NCBI RefSeq assembly: GCF_017696075.1
Contig: NZ_JAAORI010000003.1
Coordinates: forward strand, 62,001-126,000
Direction: 5' to 3'
Length of the DNA: 64,000 nucleotides
Source: Prochlorococcus marinus XMU1411
Lineage (GTDB): Bacteria > Cyanobacteriota > Cyanobacteriia > PCC-6307 > Cyanobiaceae
Each line of letters begins with the position of its first letter. Within the stretch, counting starts at the first letter, position 1. Shown here piece after piece: positions 28,438 through 36,293 of the stretch. Below the pieces are notes generated by a model. That model had not been told where the DNA came from, made no database searches, and saw nothing but the letters and a program-made list of their open reading frames with translations. The position numbers and the translations under genes were made by a program.

Positions 28438-29283
28438 TTGGATATTAACTCAATCAATCGTGTCGGCACAAATATCAGAAAAGCTGGATTTTTAATTGTA
28501 TTTTTTTATCTTCTTGTTGTTTTAATAATGAAATTTTTAGAGGCCAATAATTTTTTTGGTTATTCATTTTCAATGTTAAGCAATGATATCTTTGCACCTC
28601 CTTCGCTTAATCATTTCTGTGGCACAGACAGATTAGGAAGAGATGTTTGCTTAAGAACTTTGCAAGGATCATCTTTAGCGATAGAAGTTGTTTTCTTAGC
28701 TATTCTTTTTTCATTAAGTTTGGGTTTGCCATTAGGATTATTAAGTGGTTATTTTGGTGGTTTTTTTGATAAATCTTTATCACTTATAATGGATACTATT
28801 TTTTCAATACCTGTAATTTTGCTTTCAGTTGTTGTTGCTTTTGTATTGGGTAAGGGTATCCTTAACGCATCTTTGGCATTGTGTATTGTTTACTCTCCTC
28901 AATATTTTAGATTAATCAGAAATCAGACAATATTGGTTAAATCAGAAACTTATGTGGAGGCAGCTCAAGTTTCAGGAGCTGATGTTAAAACAATTATTTT
29001 TAAATATATTCTCCCAAATGTAATAACACCCTTGCCTATTTTGCTTACCCTAAATGCTGCGGATGCTGTCTTGGTATTAGGAAGTTTAGGATTTTTAGGT
29101 CTTGGTGTTCCTGCAGATGTCCCAGAGTGGGGAAGTGATTTGAATCTTGCTCTTGCCGCTTTACCTACAGGTATATGGTGGACGGCTTTGTTCCCAGGTT
29201 TGGCAATGTTTTTTTTAGTTTTAGGTCTTTCTTTTATAGGAGAGGATCTTGAAGAAATTTTTGATAGTCAAAATTCTGATTAA
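28438..29283 (+). CDS. ABC transporter permease, DppC/OppC family
   Basis: A 281-residue inner-membrane permease with about six hydrophobic segments. The N-terminal extracellular part has HFCGTDRLGRDVCLRTLQG, typical of the OppC N-terminal domain. The EAA loop that contacts the ATPase reads YVEAAQVSGADVKTIIFKYILPNVITP. Peptide or nickel uptake is the usual role. Neither the partner permease, ATPase nor binding protein is nearby, so partners must be encoded elsewhere. The start is TTG. Its 3' end is 2 bases from the convergent trmH. Confidence 0.85.
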   Translation: MDINSINRVGTNIRKAGFLIVFFYLLVVLIMKFLEANNFFGYSFSMLSNDIFAPPSLNHFCGTDRLGRDVCLRTLQGSSLAIEVVFLAILFSLSLGLPLGLLSGYFGGFFDKSLSLIMDTIFSIPVILLSVVVAFVLGKGILNASLALCIVYSPQYFRLIRNQTILVKSETYVEAAQVSGADVKTIIFKYILPNVITPLPILLTLNAADAVLVLGSLGFLGLGVPADVPEWGSDLNLALAALPTGIWWTALFPGLAMFFLVLGLSFIGEDLEEIFDSQNSD

Positions 29284-29285
29284 AT

Positions 29286-29957
29286 TTAGTTATCTGTAAT
29301 TGGATCAAGTTCTCCTTGATCATTCAACTTTGGATATTCTTTAGCTGATTTTTTATACACCGCAGCTAATTCTGGGTAACACCATTCAAAAAGTGTTTTT
29401 TGATATTCATCTATATTTAACCCTTCTCCATTAGCGGGTAATATACCTTTATTTTTTCTTTGGCGAATAGCTTCAAATAATAATATGGAAGCAGCAACAG
29501 AAACATTCAGAGATTGAACCATACCTCTCATAGGTATAAAAATTGATTGATCAACCATTGATATAAGTTCATTACTTAGCCCCCATTTTTCTGCGCCTAA
29601 AACAAAACATGTGTTTTGAGAATAATCAAAATTTCTATAATCTACTGATTCGCTATTAAGAGTCGTTCCATATAATTTAAAACCCTTATTTTTTAAAGAA
29701 GATATTGCCGTGATAGTGTTTTCATGATTATTCAGTTTTACCCATTTTTGACTTCCTTGAGCAGTACTATTAAAAGTCTTAACGGCATTCGTTTTACTAA
29801 TAAAATTTGCTTCGAAAACTCCTGCGGCATCACATGTCCTTAATATCGCAGATAAATTATGTGGTTTATTTACATCCTCAACTAAAACAGTCAAGTTTTT
29901 CATTCTGCAATCTAAAACACTTTTGATTCGTTCAAATCTTCTTGGTAAAATTGACAT
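29286..29957 (-). CDS. trmH: tRNA (guanosine(18)-2'-O)-methyltransferase TrmH
   Basis: A SPOUT methyltransferase of 223 residues that methylates the ribose of G18 in the tRNA D-loop. Motif 1 is VEDVNKPHNLSAILRTCDAAGVFEA near 26-50, motif 2 CFVLGAEKWGLSNE near 122-135, and motif 3 IPMRGMVQSLNVSVAASILLFEA with the knot. The C-terminal extension after residue 180 agrees with TrmH rather than RlmB. Divergent from the next gene over a 96-base gap. Confidence 0.92.
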   Translation of the reverse strand: MSILPRRFERIKSVLDCRMKNLTVLVEDVNKPHNLSAILRTCDAAGVFEANFISKTNAVKTFNSTAQGSQKWVKLNNHENTITAISSLKNKGFKLYGTTLNSESVDYRNFDYSQNTCFVLGAEKWGLSNELISMVDQSIFIPMRGMVQSLNVSVAASILLFEAIRQRKNKGILPANGEGLNIDEYQKTLFEWCYPELAAVYKKSAKEYPKLNDQGELDPITDN

Positions 29958-30023
29958 TTATAATTTTTTCACACTTTTAAATTATATTCAAAAAATATTG
30001 ATTACCTATTAAATCTCTTGGTT

Positions 30024-30029
30024 TATAAT
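30024..30029 (+). promoter_or_regulatory. -10 box upstream of the 67-residue protein
   Basis: A perfect TATAAT at 30024-30029 lies 25 bases before the ATG at 30054, predicting a very short leader. The -35 region is not recognisable, as is common in Prochlorococcus promoters. Confidence 0.4.
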
Positions 30030-30053
30030 ATTTTGGTAGTTTGAATTAACTCA

Positions 30054-30257
30054 ATGGCATACATAGAATGGGACTATACAGTAATAACAAGTATGGTAGA
30101 AAAACAAGGGTGGGATTTACCTGAGCGTGAATCTGAAGAATGGAATAAATTTAACGATGAATTAGGAGAAAAAATGAGAGGTGTTGGACTTATTTTTGAA
30201 AAATATTGTAAATTTACCCCTGACGTAGGAGAGGGAGTTCATCTTCTAGATGAATGA
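30054..30257 (+). CDS. Small acidic protein of unknown function
   Basis: A 67-residue soluble protein with several Trp/Tyr residues (IEWDYTVITSMVEKQGWDLP at the start) and many acidic residues. No family is recognised. It has no signal peptide, membrane segment or cysteine motif (one Cys). A possible promoter lies directly upstream and a 7-bp hairpin (CCATTGA/TCAATGG, 30276-30301) downstream, which suggests an independent short transcript. It is separated by 166-178 bases from the DCC/photolyase group. Confidence 0.65.
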   Translation: MAYIEWDYTVITSMVEKQGWDLPERESEEWNKFNDELGEKMRGVGLIFEKYCKFTPDVGEGVHLLDE

Positions 30258-30435
30258 TAATAAATAGTTTTAAACCATTGATGTATCCCTTAGTCAATGG
30301 CTTATTAATCTATAAGATAATATAATTTCACCAAATTAGAACTGGCAATTATAAAGGCTTTATAAAGCTTATACTCTAAAAAAAAATTTTTTATTCCACA
30401 AAAAAGTTATTTAATTTCTATATTTGAATAAAAAT

Positions 30436-30828
30436 ATGAAAAATAAATTAACCTTTTTATTCGATGGTGGTTGTCCACTTTGTTTGAGAGAAACAAATTT
30501 TCTAAAAAAAAGAGATATCTTAAATCAAATTGCATTTATAGATATTAATAGTAAGGATTATGATCAAACTCTTTTTAACGACATCTCATACTCAGAAGCT
30601 ATGTCAAACCTGCATGGGATTATGGAAAATGGTGAAATTATTAAGGGACTAGATGTACTTGCATATTCTTATGAATTAGTTGGTTTAGGTTGGGTTTATT
30701 ATCCCTTGAAGATTAATCTCTTTTCTCCATTATTGAGACTGGTTTATAGATATTGGGCAAAATATAGACTTCAAATTACAGGTAGATCAGATATAGAAAA
30801 ACTTTGTACCTCACAATGTGAACAATAA
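30436..30828 (+). CDS. DCC-family thiol-disulfide oxidoreductase-like protein (DUF393)
   Basis: A 130-residue protein with the DCC motif: FDGGCPLC near residues 9-16, i.e. D-G-x-C-P-x-C, close to the N-terminus. The family is predicted to have thiol-disulfide activity, but no substrate is established. C-terminal Cys residues (LCTSQCEQ) add a second possible redox pair. I start at the ATG at 30436; a TTG at 30424 would add four residues. It is 2 bases upstream of the TIGR03643 gene and opens the photolyase group, so a role with the photolyase or its thiol state is possible but unproven. Confidence 0.85.
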   Translation: MKNKLTFLFDGGCPLCLRETNFLKKRDILNQIAFIDINSKDYDQTLFNDISYSEAMSNLHGIMENGEIIKGLDVLAYSYELVGLGWVYYPLKINLFSPLLRLVYRYWAKYRLQITGRSDIEKLCTSQCEQ

Positions 30829-30830
30829 AT

Positions 30831-31067
30831 ATGGAAAGTATCGACATAGACAGAATAATAGAAATGTGTTGGGAAGATAGAACACCCTTTGAAGCTATCG
30901 AGTATCAATTTGGTTTAAAAGAGGAAGATGCGATAAAAATTATGCGTCAAAATCTTAAACCCAAATCCTTCAAAGTCTGGAGAAAGAGAGTTTCGGGAAG
31001 AAATACAAAACATATGGCGCTTAAAGATTCAACTAGATTTAAATCTACTCATAAAAGAAAATTATAA
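30831..31067 (+). CDS. TIGR03643 family protein (photolyase-associated)
   Basis: A 78-residue protein with an N-terminal helical part (IDRIIEMCWEDRTPFEAIEYQFGL) and a very basic C-terminal half (KPKSFKVWRKRVSGRNTKH). It matches the TIGR03643 family, known from genomes that carry the cryptochrome/photolyase-related protein. The helix pattern resembles a helix-turn-helix and the basic tail suggests nucleic-acid contact, but no function is established. It lies 2 bases after the DCC gene and 3 bases before the DUF2256 gene. Confidence 0.85.
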   Translation: MESIDIDRIIEMCWEDRTPFEAIEYQFGLKEEDAIKIMRQNLKPKSFKVWRKRVSGRNTKHMALKDSTRFKSTHKRKL

Positions 31068-31070
31068 ATT

Positions 31071-31202
31071 TTGAAAAATCTTACTACTAAAACATGTCCT
31101 GTTTGCAATAGGCCGTTCGAGTGGCGTAAAAAATGGAAAAACTGTTGGGATAATGTTATCTACTGTTCAAAAAGATGCAGTAACAGGAAGTCTCAAAGAT
31201 GA
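31071..31202 (+). CDS. DUF2256 zinc-finger mini-protein
   Basis: A 43-residue protein starting at TTG 31071, 3 bases after TIGR03643. Cysteines at 9, 12, 32 and 36 ([19 protein letters not shown] ... YCSKRC) form a C-x2-C-x19-C-x3-C finger, and an extra Cys lies at 25. This is the DUF2256 pattern. The basic, Trp-rich centre suggests nucleic-acid or protein contact. Its TGA overlaps the ATG of the photolyase gene (ATGA), so the two are translationally coupled. The short length makes it easy for gene finders to miss. Confidence 0.88.
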   Translation: MKNLTTKTCPVCNRPFEWRKKWKNCWDNVIYCSKRCSNRKSQR

Positions 31203-32689
31203 AACAAGTATCAATTATTTTCCCGAATCAACTTTTTAGAGAAAGCCCAATCTTAAAAATAAATTGTGAAGTTTTGATTTTGGAAGACTCATTATTTTTT
31301 GGAAATGATAAATTTTATAAATTAATTAACCATAAAAATAAGTTAGTTTTTCATAGAGCATCTATGCTTGCTTATAAAAATTATTTAGAAATATCTGGCT
31401 TTAAAGTTTTATATATCGAAAACAAGAATAATTTTTCTACAGTTGATTACTTATCGGAATTTATTAAAAATAAATATCAGAAAATAAATCTCATTGACCC
31501 TCATGATTTTTTAATAATGAAGAGGATTAATAATTTTGTTGAAAGTAATAATTTAGCTTTAAATATTTTGCCTTCTCCTATGTTTATGAGCAGTGAAGAT
31601 TTAAAAGATTTATTTGCAACAAATAAAAAAAAACCTCTTATGGGGAGATTTTATGAGAATCAAAGAAAGAGCCAAAAGATATTAGTTAATCCTGATGATA
31701 CACCTGAAGGGGGTAAATGGAGTTTCGATGAAATGAATAGAAAAAAATTACCAAAAAAAATAAATATACCCGATACACCTAAATTACAAAAAAATAAATT
31801 TGTAGTTAATGCAGAAAGGTCATTAGCCAATGTTGATATTGAGTTTATTGGAGAAAGTAATAACTTTTTATATCCAACTAATTTTGAAGAGGCAGATGAA
31901 TGGTTAAATGATTTTTTTAAACATAGATTTTTCTTATTTGGAGATTATGAGGATGCTATTTCTAAAGAAAATTCTTTTTTATGGCACAGTTTACTTTCTC
32001 CTCTTTTAAATAGCGGCTTATTAACCCCAGATGTAGTAGTGAATAAAGCATTACTTTTCGCAAAAAATAATAATGTTCCTATTAACTCTTTAGAGGGTTT
32101 TATTCGTCAAATCATTGGATGGAGAGAATTTATTTGCCTCGTCTATAAAAAGTACGGAACAAAGATGCGAAATAGTAATTTTTGGAATTTTGAAGATAAG
32201 CCAATTCCAAAATCTTTTTATCAAGGAAATACAGGAATTGAACCAGTAGACGTTGTTATAAAAAATATTATTAAATTTGGTTATTGTCATCATATTGAGC
32301 GGCTAATGATTGTTGGAAACTTTATGCTTCTATGTAGAATTCACCCCAACCAAGTTTATAAATGGTTTATGGAAATGTTTATTGATTCTTATGATTGGGT
32401 TATGGTCCCAAATGTTTACGGAATGAGTCAGTTTAGTGATGGAGGTATCTTTTCAACAAAGCCATATATATCAAGCTCTAATTATGTAAAAAAAATGTCT
32501 AATTTTAAAAGTGGCCCATGGTGTGAAATATGGGATGGCTTATTTTGGAAATTCATTAATGATAATGAAAGCTTTTTTAGAAAGCAATATCGTCTGGCAA
32601 TGTTAACGAGAAATCTCGATAAAATGTCAGAGGAAAAATTAAATAATCACCTAAAAACGGCTGATAAATTTTTAAAAGATATTCAATAA
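31199..32689 (+). CDS. Cryptochrome/photolyase-related protein, FeS-BCP ((6-4) photolyase) family
   Basis: A 496-residue flavoprotein of the bacterial FeS-BCP/PhrB group, whose characterised members repair (6-4) photoproducts with blue light. Visible are the N-terminal Rossmann antenna domain (IIFPNQLF), [22 protein letters not shown] (361-370, with the His pair needed in relatives) and [21 protein letters not shown]. The family's cluster cysteines seem lost: only Cys442 lies between MSNFK (433) and the LFWKF block, and Pro349 sits near the first ligand position. So it is probably a cluster-free variant. It overlaps DUF2256 by 4 bases. Confidence 0.88.
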   Translation: MKQVSIIFPNQLFRESPILKINCEVLILEDSLFFGNDKFYKLINHKNKLVFHRASMLAYKNYLEISGFKVLYIENKNNFSTVDYLSEFIKNKYQKINLIDPHDFLIMKRINNFVESNNLALNILPSPMFMSSEDLKDLFATNKKKPLMGRFYENQRKSQKILVNPDDTPEGGKWSFDEMNRKKLPKKINIPDTPKLQKNKFVVNAERSLANVDIEFIGESNNFLYPTNFEEADEWLNDFFKHRFFLFGDYEDAISKENSFLWHSLLSPLLNSGLLTPDVVVNKALLFAKNNNVPINSLEGFIRQIIGWREFICLVYKKYGTKMRNSNFWNFEDKPIPKSFYQGNTGIEPVDVVIKNIIKFGYCHHIERLMIVGNFMLLCRIHPNQVYKWFMEMFIDSYDWVMVPNVYGMSQFSDGGIFSTKPYISSSNYVKKMSNFKSGPWCEIWDGLFWKFINDNESFFRKQYRLAMLTRNLDKMSEEKLNNHLKTADKFLKDIQ

Positions 32690-32703
32690 ATTAAGATTAA
32701 TAA

Positions 32704-32796
32704 TCTACAGTTGTCTTTGAAAAAATTAAAAAAATATTATGTTATGACGAAATATTAAGTACGGATGATAGTTTAGGAGATATTAGGTTTGTCTAA
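32704..32796 (+). pseudogene. Possible remnant or frameshifted tiny gene
   Basis: A frame of 30 codons ends in YDEILSTDDSLGDIRFV with a TAA that overlaps the ATG of the next gene (TAATG). It has no ATG, GTG or TTG start. A TTG at 32711 in the neighbouring frame (MSLKKLKK) would join it if one A were added to the A7 run at 32728-32734, giving a 28-residue protein. This could be a recent indel, slippage during expression, or a chance open frame. Confidence 0.25.
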
Positions 32797-32975
32797 TGGA
32801 AATTGGAACACTTTTTTTAAAAAGTAATTCGACAGGTATTATCACTTTTTCTGAATTAGATTGGATAACTACCCATCAATCTAATTTCACAAGGTTGGAG
32901 GAATCCATAGCAATCAAATTAGGCAGAATGATTGATGTAGGAGCTATCAATATTGGTTGCCGTTTGAAATCCTGA
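32796..32975 (+). CDS. Conserved small picocyanobacterial protein
   Basis: A 59-residue protein starting at ATG 32796. The sequence (LDWITTHQSNFTRLEESIAIKLGRMIDVGAINIGCRL in two blocks) looks like the short conserved unknown proteins of marine Synechococcus and Prochlorococcus that end in LGCR plus a few residues. The regular hydrophobic/charged pattern supports coding. It has no membrane segment. It is followed after 19 bases by another tiny gene; both sit between the photolyase gene and rsmB. Confidence 0.65.
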   Translation: MEIGTLFLKSNSTGIITFSELDWITTHQSNFTRLEESIAIKLGRMIDVGAINIGCRLKS

Positions 32976-32994
32976 TTAAGTTTTTATTTTAATA

Positions 32995-33138
32995 ATGAAG
33001 TATCAAGAAGAAAAAAAAATATTTTTTCGGGAAAGAATCCATTCTTTAAATATCTTTCTTTTTTTAGGATTTAATCTTTCACTTATTTCTATCTTAGGTT
33101 TTATTTGGTTGAATACTGCAATTGAAAAAGTAGTTTAA
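32995..33138 (+). CDS. 47-residue single-pass membrane protein
   Basis: A short frame from ATG 32995: a basic/acidic N-terminus (MKYQEEKKIFFRERIHS) and one long hydrophobic stretch about residues 18-39 (NIFLFLGFNLSLISILGFIW). This is the form of small thylakoid or plasma-membrane proteins. No family is recognised. It is 19 bases downstream of the 59-residue gene and 50 bases upstream of rsmB, so it may be co-transcribed with both. Confidence 0.55.
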   Translation: MKYQEEKKIFFRERIHSLNIFLFLGFNLSLISILGFIWLNTAIEKVV

Positions 33139-33188
33139 ATTTTTGAATTTTTTGTATATTAAAGTTATCTTTAAAAATAAATTATATT

Positions 33189-34505
33189 TTGAGCATAGGA
33201 TATTTACAAAGAAAGGCAGCTTGGGAAATTTTATTAAAAGTTAGTTCTGGTGATTTTTCTGATCATGCTCTTGAAAAGGTCTTAAAAAATTATCAATTTA
33301 ATCCTCTTGATATAGCTTTTATTACGGAATTATCTTTTGGATGCATAAGGTATAGAAAATTTCTTGATCTTTGGACGGATCATACATCAAAAATTACTCA
33401 TAAAAAGCAGCCTCCAAAGTTAAGATGGCTTCTCCATATAGGTTTATATCAACTATTGAAAATGGATAAAATTCCATTTTCTGCTGCTATTTCTACTACT
33501 GTAGAAGTTGCTAAAAAAACAGATTTAAATGGTTTAGCGGGAACTGTAAATGCGATATTGAGAAATGCATCAAGAAAATTAGAACAAAAAATTTTCCCAG
33601 AATTATCTTCTGATAGTAAAGAAAGAATCTCATATCTTGAATCATTTCCATTATGGCTTGTGAAGGATCTTTATAAATGGGTCGGCAATAGCGAGGGTGA
33701 AAATATCATTAAGGCATTTAATAAAAAACCATCAATTGATTTGAGAATTAACCCATTAAAAACTAACTTAGATAACTTTTTGAAAATACTTCATGAAAAT
33801 AAAATTGATGCTGAAATTATTAAAGATTTACATAATGGAATTACTTTAAAATCTAATCCAAGATCTATAAAAAATTTACCAGGATATAGTAATGGACTTT
33901 GGACAATTCAAGATAGATCTTCTCAGTGGATAGCACCTCTATTAAATCCAAAAGAAGGTGAAAAGATTTTAGATGCTTGTGCAGCTCCAGGAAGTAAGTC
34001 TACCCACCTAGCAGAATTAACAAATGATAGTGCTGAAATCATTGCCGTAGATAGATCAGCAAAAAGATTGAAAATACTGCAATCAAATTTAGAAAGGTTA
34101 AATTTGAAATCTGTTAATACCCTTAAGGCTGATGCTAAGAGTCTGATTGAATTAAATCCTAATTTTATATCTTATTTTGATAAGATTTTATTAGATGCTC
34201 CATGTTCAGGCATTGGAACTCTTTCCAGGAATCCAGATTCTAGATGGTCTTTAAGTAAAGAAAAAATAAAATCTTTAACTTTATTACAGGAAAAACTTTT
34301 GGAGAGTATTTTTCCTCTTTTGAAAAAAGATGGCACTTTAGTTTATTCAACTTGTACTATTTGTCCCGATGAAAATAATCTATTAATTGAAAGATTTATT
34401 GAAAAAAACAAAACTTTAAAATTAGTTAGCCAAAAGCAAATTTTACCTAGCTTGGATTATCCTGGTGATGGATTTTATTCTGCAATAATTTCTTATAAAT
34501 CTTAA
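33189..34505 (+). CDS. rsmB: 16S rRNA (cytosine(967)-C5)-methyltransferase RsmB
   Basis: Also called Sun. The 438 residues combine an N-terminal NusB-like RNA-binding domain (about 1-130) with a C-terminal m5C methyltransferase. SAM motif I is LDACAAPGSKSTHLAEL, the catalytic loop DAPCSGIGTLSRNPDSRW, and the second cysteine lies in YSTCTICPDEN. The start is TTG, giving full NusB-domain coverage. Its 3' end is 9 bases from the convergent penicillin-binding protein gene. Confidence 0.95.
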   Translation: MSIGYLQRKAAWEILLKVSSGDFSDHALEKVLKNYQFNPLDIAFITELSFGCIRYRKFLDLWTDHTSKITHKKQPPKLRWLLHIGLYQLLKMDKIPFSAAISTTVEVAKKTDLNGLAGTVNAILRNASRKLEQKIFPELSSDSKERISYLESFPLWLVKDLYKWVGNSEGENIIKAFNKKPSIDLRINPLKTNLDNFLKILHENKIDAEIIKDLHNGITLKSNPRSIKNLPGYSNGLWTIQDRSSQWIAPLLNPKEGEKILDACAAPGSKSTHLAELTNDSAEIIAVDRSAKRLKILQSNLERLNLKSVNTLKADAKSLIELNPNFISYFDKILLDAPCSGIGTLSRNPDSRWSLSKEKIKSLTLLQEKLLESIFPLLKKDGTLVYSTCTICPDENNLLIERFIEKNKTLKLVSQKQILPSLDYPGDGFYSAIISYKS

Positions 34506-34514
34506 AAATATAAT

Positions 34515-36293
34515 TTATTTTTTAATTGGAATTTTATAAATTTCAGATATGAACTTCTTCCATAAATAAGCTGCATTTCCACTAGATAATTCAGATTCCT
34601 TGTTATCGTCGTAACCTATCCAGATCCCTGTTGTAAGGTTATCAATGGAACCAATAAACCACAGATCTTTATTTCCATCAGATGTTCCTGTTTTCCCATA
34701 TATTTTCTTTCCTTTTATAGAGGCTGCTTTTGAAGTGCCTTCTTTTACAGATTTTTCAAGAAGTTTATTTATTTTCTTATTTATTGTTAAATCTAATATT
34801 TTCTTCGAAATAGATTTTTTTTCCCAAATAGGTTGTTTTTTAAATGATTCTATTTTTTCTATAATTTCAGGGTTTTGAATCTTCCCATTATTGTTTATTG
34901 CAGAATATGCATTTGTGATGTTTAAAAGATTATCTCCGTAGGAGCCAATAGCTAATGATGGGAATTCCTCAAACTCTTGCTCGAAACCTAGTCCAAATGA
35001 ATTCGCTAAATTAATAATATTTTTTAAGCCGATTTGTTTTGTTATTGATATTGGAACGATATTTGATGAACTTTTAAATGATTCAATCAAAGATATTGAA
35101 CCTCTATAGTCTTCTGAAAAATTTTTTGGGCAATAACTTTCCCAGCATATTGGTAAGTCTTCAAATTTATCGCTTAATTTTATTCCTTCTATTAATGCAG
35201 CAGCATAAGGAATTATTTTAAAAGTAGAACCTAAAGGCCTTATTGATGAAATCACCCTATTGTATTCATTAATTGATGGATTTTTGCTGGTTATCATTGT
35301 CCTGATTAGTCCCGTGTTTGATTCGATAGATAACAGACCAAATTCAAGTTCTTTAGGCCCTGCATATCTTGATATTTTTTGACCTTTTTCTTGCCAATCT
35401 TTGTTGATAGAAGATTTAATTCTTAAAAACTTATAATCATTTTTACTTCCAACTCTTTTATCTGTTTCCTGAAGAATAAAGTTTATTAGTAATTTATCAT
35501 CTAAAAAATTATCAGATGTTTGATAATTTAATTTTATTTTTTCTTTAATAGCCTTATTCTTATTTGTTAGAGAAATATATCCATCAACATACATTGATTC
35601 AAGAACTTTATTTCTATTTTTAATAGCAAGTTCTAAATTTTGATAGGGTGAATAAATTGATGGAGCGGGAGCTAATCCTGCAATTAATGCGATCTCTGAT
35701 AATGTCAATTCTTCTGTAAATTTTCCAAAATAAACTTGGGCAGCCTCGTCTACCCCGTAGGCTCCTGATCCTAGATAAATATTATTTAAATATAATTTTA
35801 AAATTTGATTTTTGTCATATCTAAATTCAAGTATGAGTGATATAAATATTTCTTTGATTTTTCTTTGAAAACTTAAATCATTATTTAGAAAAAGTAATCT
35901 AGCAACTTGCTGGGTAATTGTACTTCCTCCCTCTTTAACATAACCACTTCTAATATTTTGAATGAGGGCACGTGAAATACTTTTTAAATCTATTCCATTA
36001 TGTTTATAAAATCTTTTATCCTCAGAAGATATAAAAGAATGTTTAAGAAAAAATGGAATTTTATGATAGCTATTATCTATTTCAAATTTGCGGCTTAATT
36101 TGCTTAGTATCTTATTATCAGAAGATGATATTACATAAGAATATTTGGTTTCCCGAAACTTTTTATTTTTAGACACGTCAAATTTTAACGTACTAAATAT
36201 TAGACTAAAAAAATAAAAAGATATTCCAGAAAAAATTAATATTGGAATTATTAAAACAAAAGATTTGAATTTAATCTTTTGCACCTTAAGCAA
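34515..36293 (-). CDS. Class A penicillin-binding protein (transglycosylase/transpeptidase)
   Basis: A bifunctional peptidoglycan synthase of 592 residues with one N-terminal membrane anchor (about 10-33). The GT51 domain holds EDKRFYKHNGID, GGSTITQQVARLLF and KNQILKLYLNNIYLGSGAYG. The transpeptidase domain has the nucleophile motif STFK (PLGSTFKIIPYAAAL), SSN (SSNIVPIS) and KTGTSDG. The C-terminus ends soon after the KTG box, so there is no PASTA or other tail. The start is TTG, overlapping the 3' end of chlG by 8 bases, so translation is likely coupled to chlG. Confidence 0.93.
   Translation of the reverse strand: MLKVQKIKFKSFVLIIPILIFSGISFYFFSLIFSTLKFDVSKNKKFRETKYSYVISSSDNKILSKLSRKFEIDNSYHKIPFFLKHSFISSEDKRFYKHNGIDLKSISRALIQNIRSGYVKEGGSTITQQVARLLFLNNDLSFQRKIKEIFISLILEFRYDKNQILKLYLNNIYLGSGAYGVDEAAQVYFGKFTEELTLSEIALIAGLAPAPSIYSPYQNLELAIKNRNKVLESMYVDGYISLTNKNKAIKEKIKLNYQTSDNFLDDKLLINFILQETDKRVGSKNDYKFLRIKSSINKDWQEKGQKISRYAGPKELEFGLLSIESNTGLIRTMITSKNPSINEYNRVISSIRPLGSTFKIIPYAAALIEGIKLSDKFEDLPICWESYCPKNFSEDYRGSISLIESFKSSSNIVPISITKQIGLKNIINLANSFGLGFEQEFEEFPSLAIGSYGDNLLNITNAYSAINNNGKIQNPEIIEKIESFKKQPIWEKKSISKKILDLTINKKINKLLEKSVKEGTSKAASIKGKKIYGKTGTSDGNKDLWFIGSIDNLTTGIWIGYDDNKESELSSGNAAYLWKKFISEIYKIPIKK

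Noticed and set aside
30276-30301. Hairpin CCATTGA/TCAATGG after the 67-residue gene as an intrinsic terminator.
   Set aside because: The stem is 7 bp with a 12-base loop and no T tract follows, so it is mentioned only as context.
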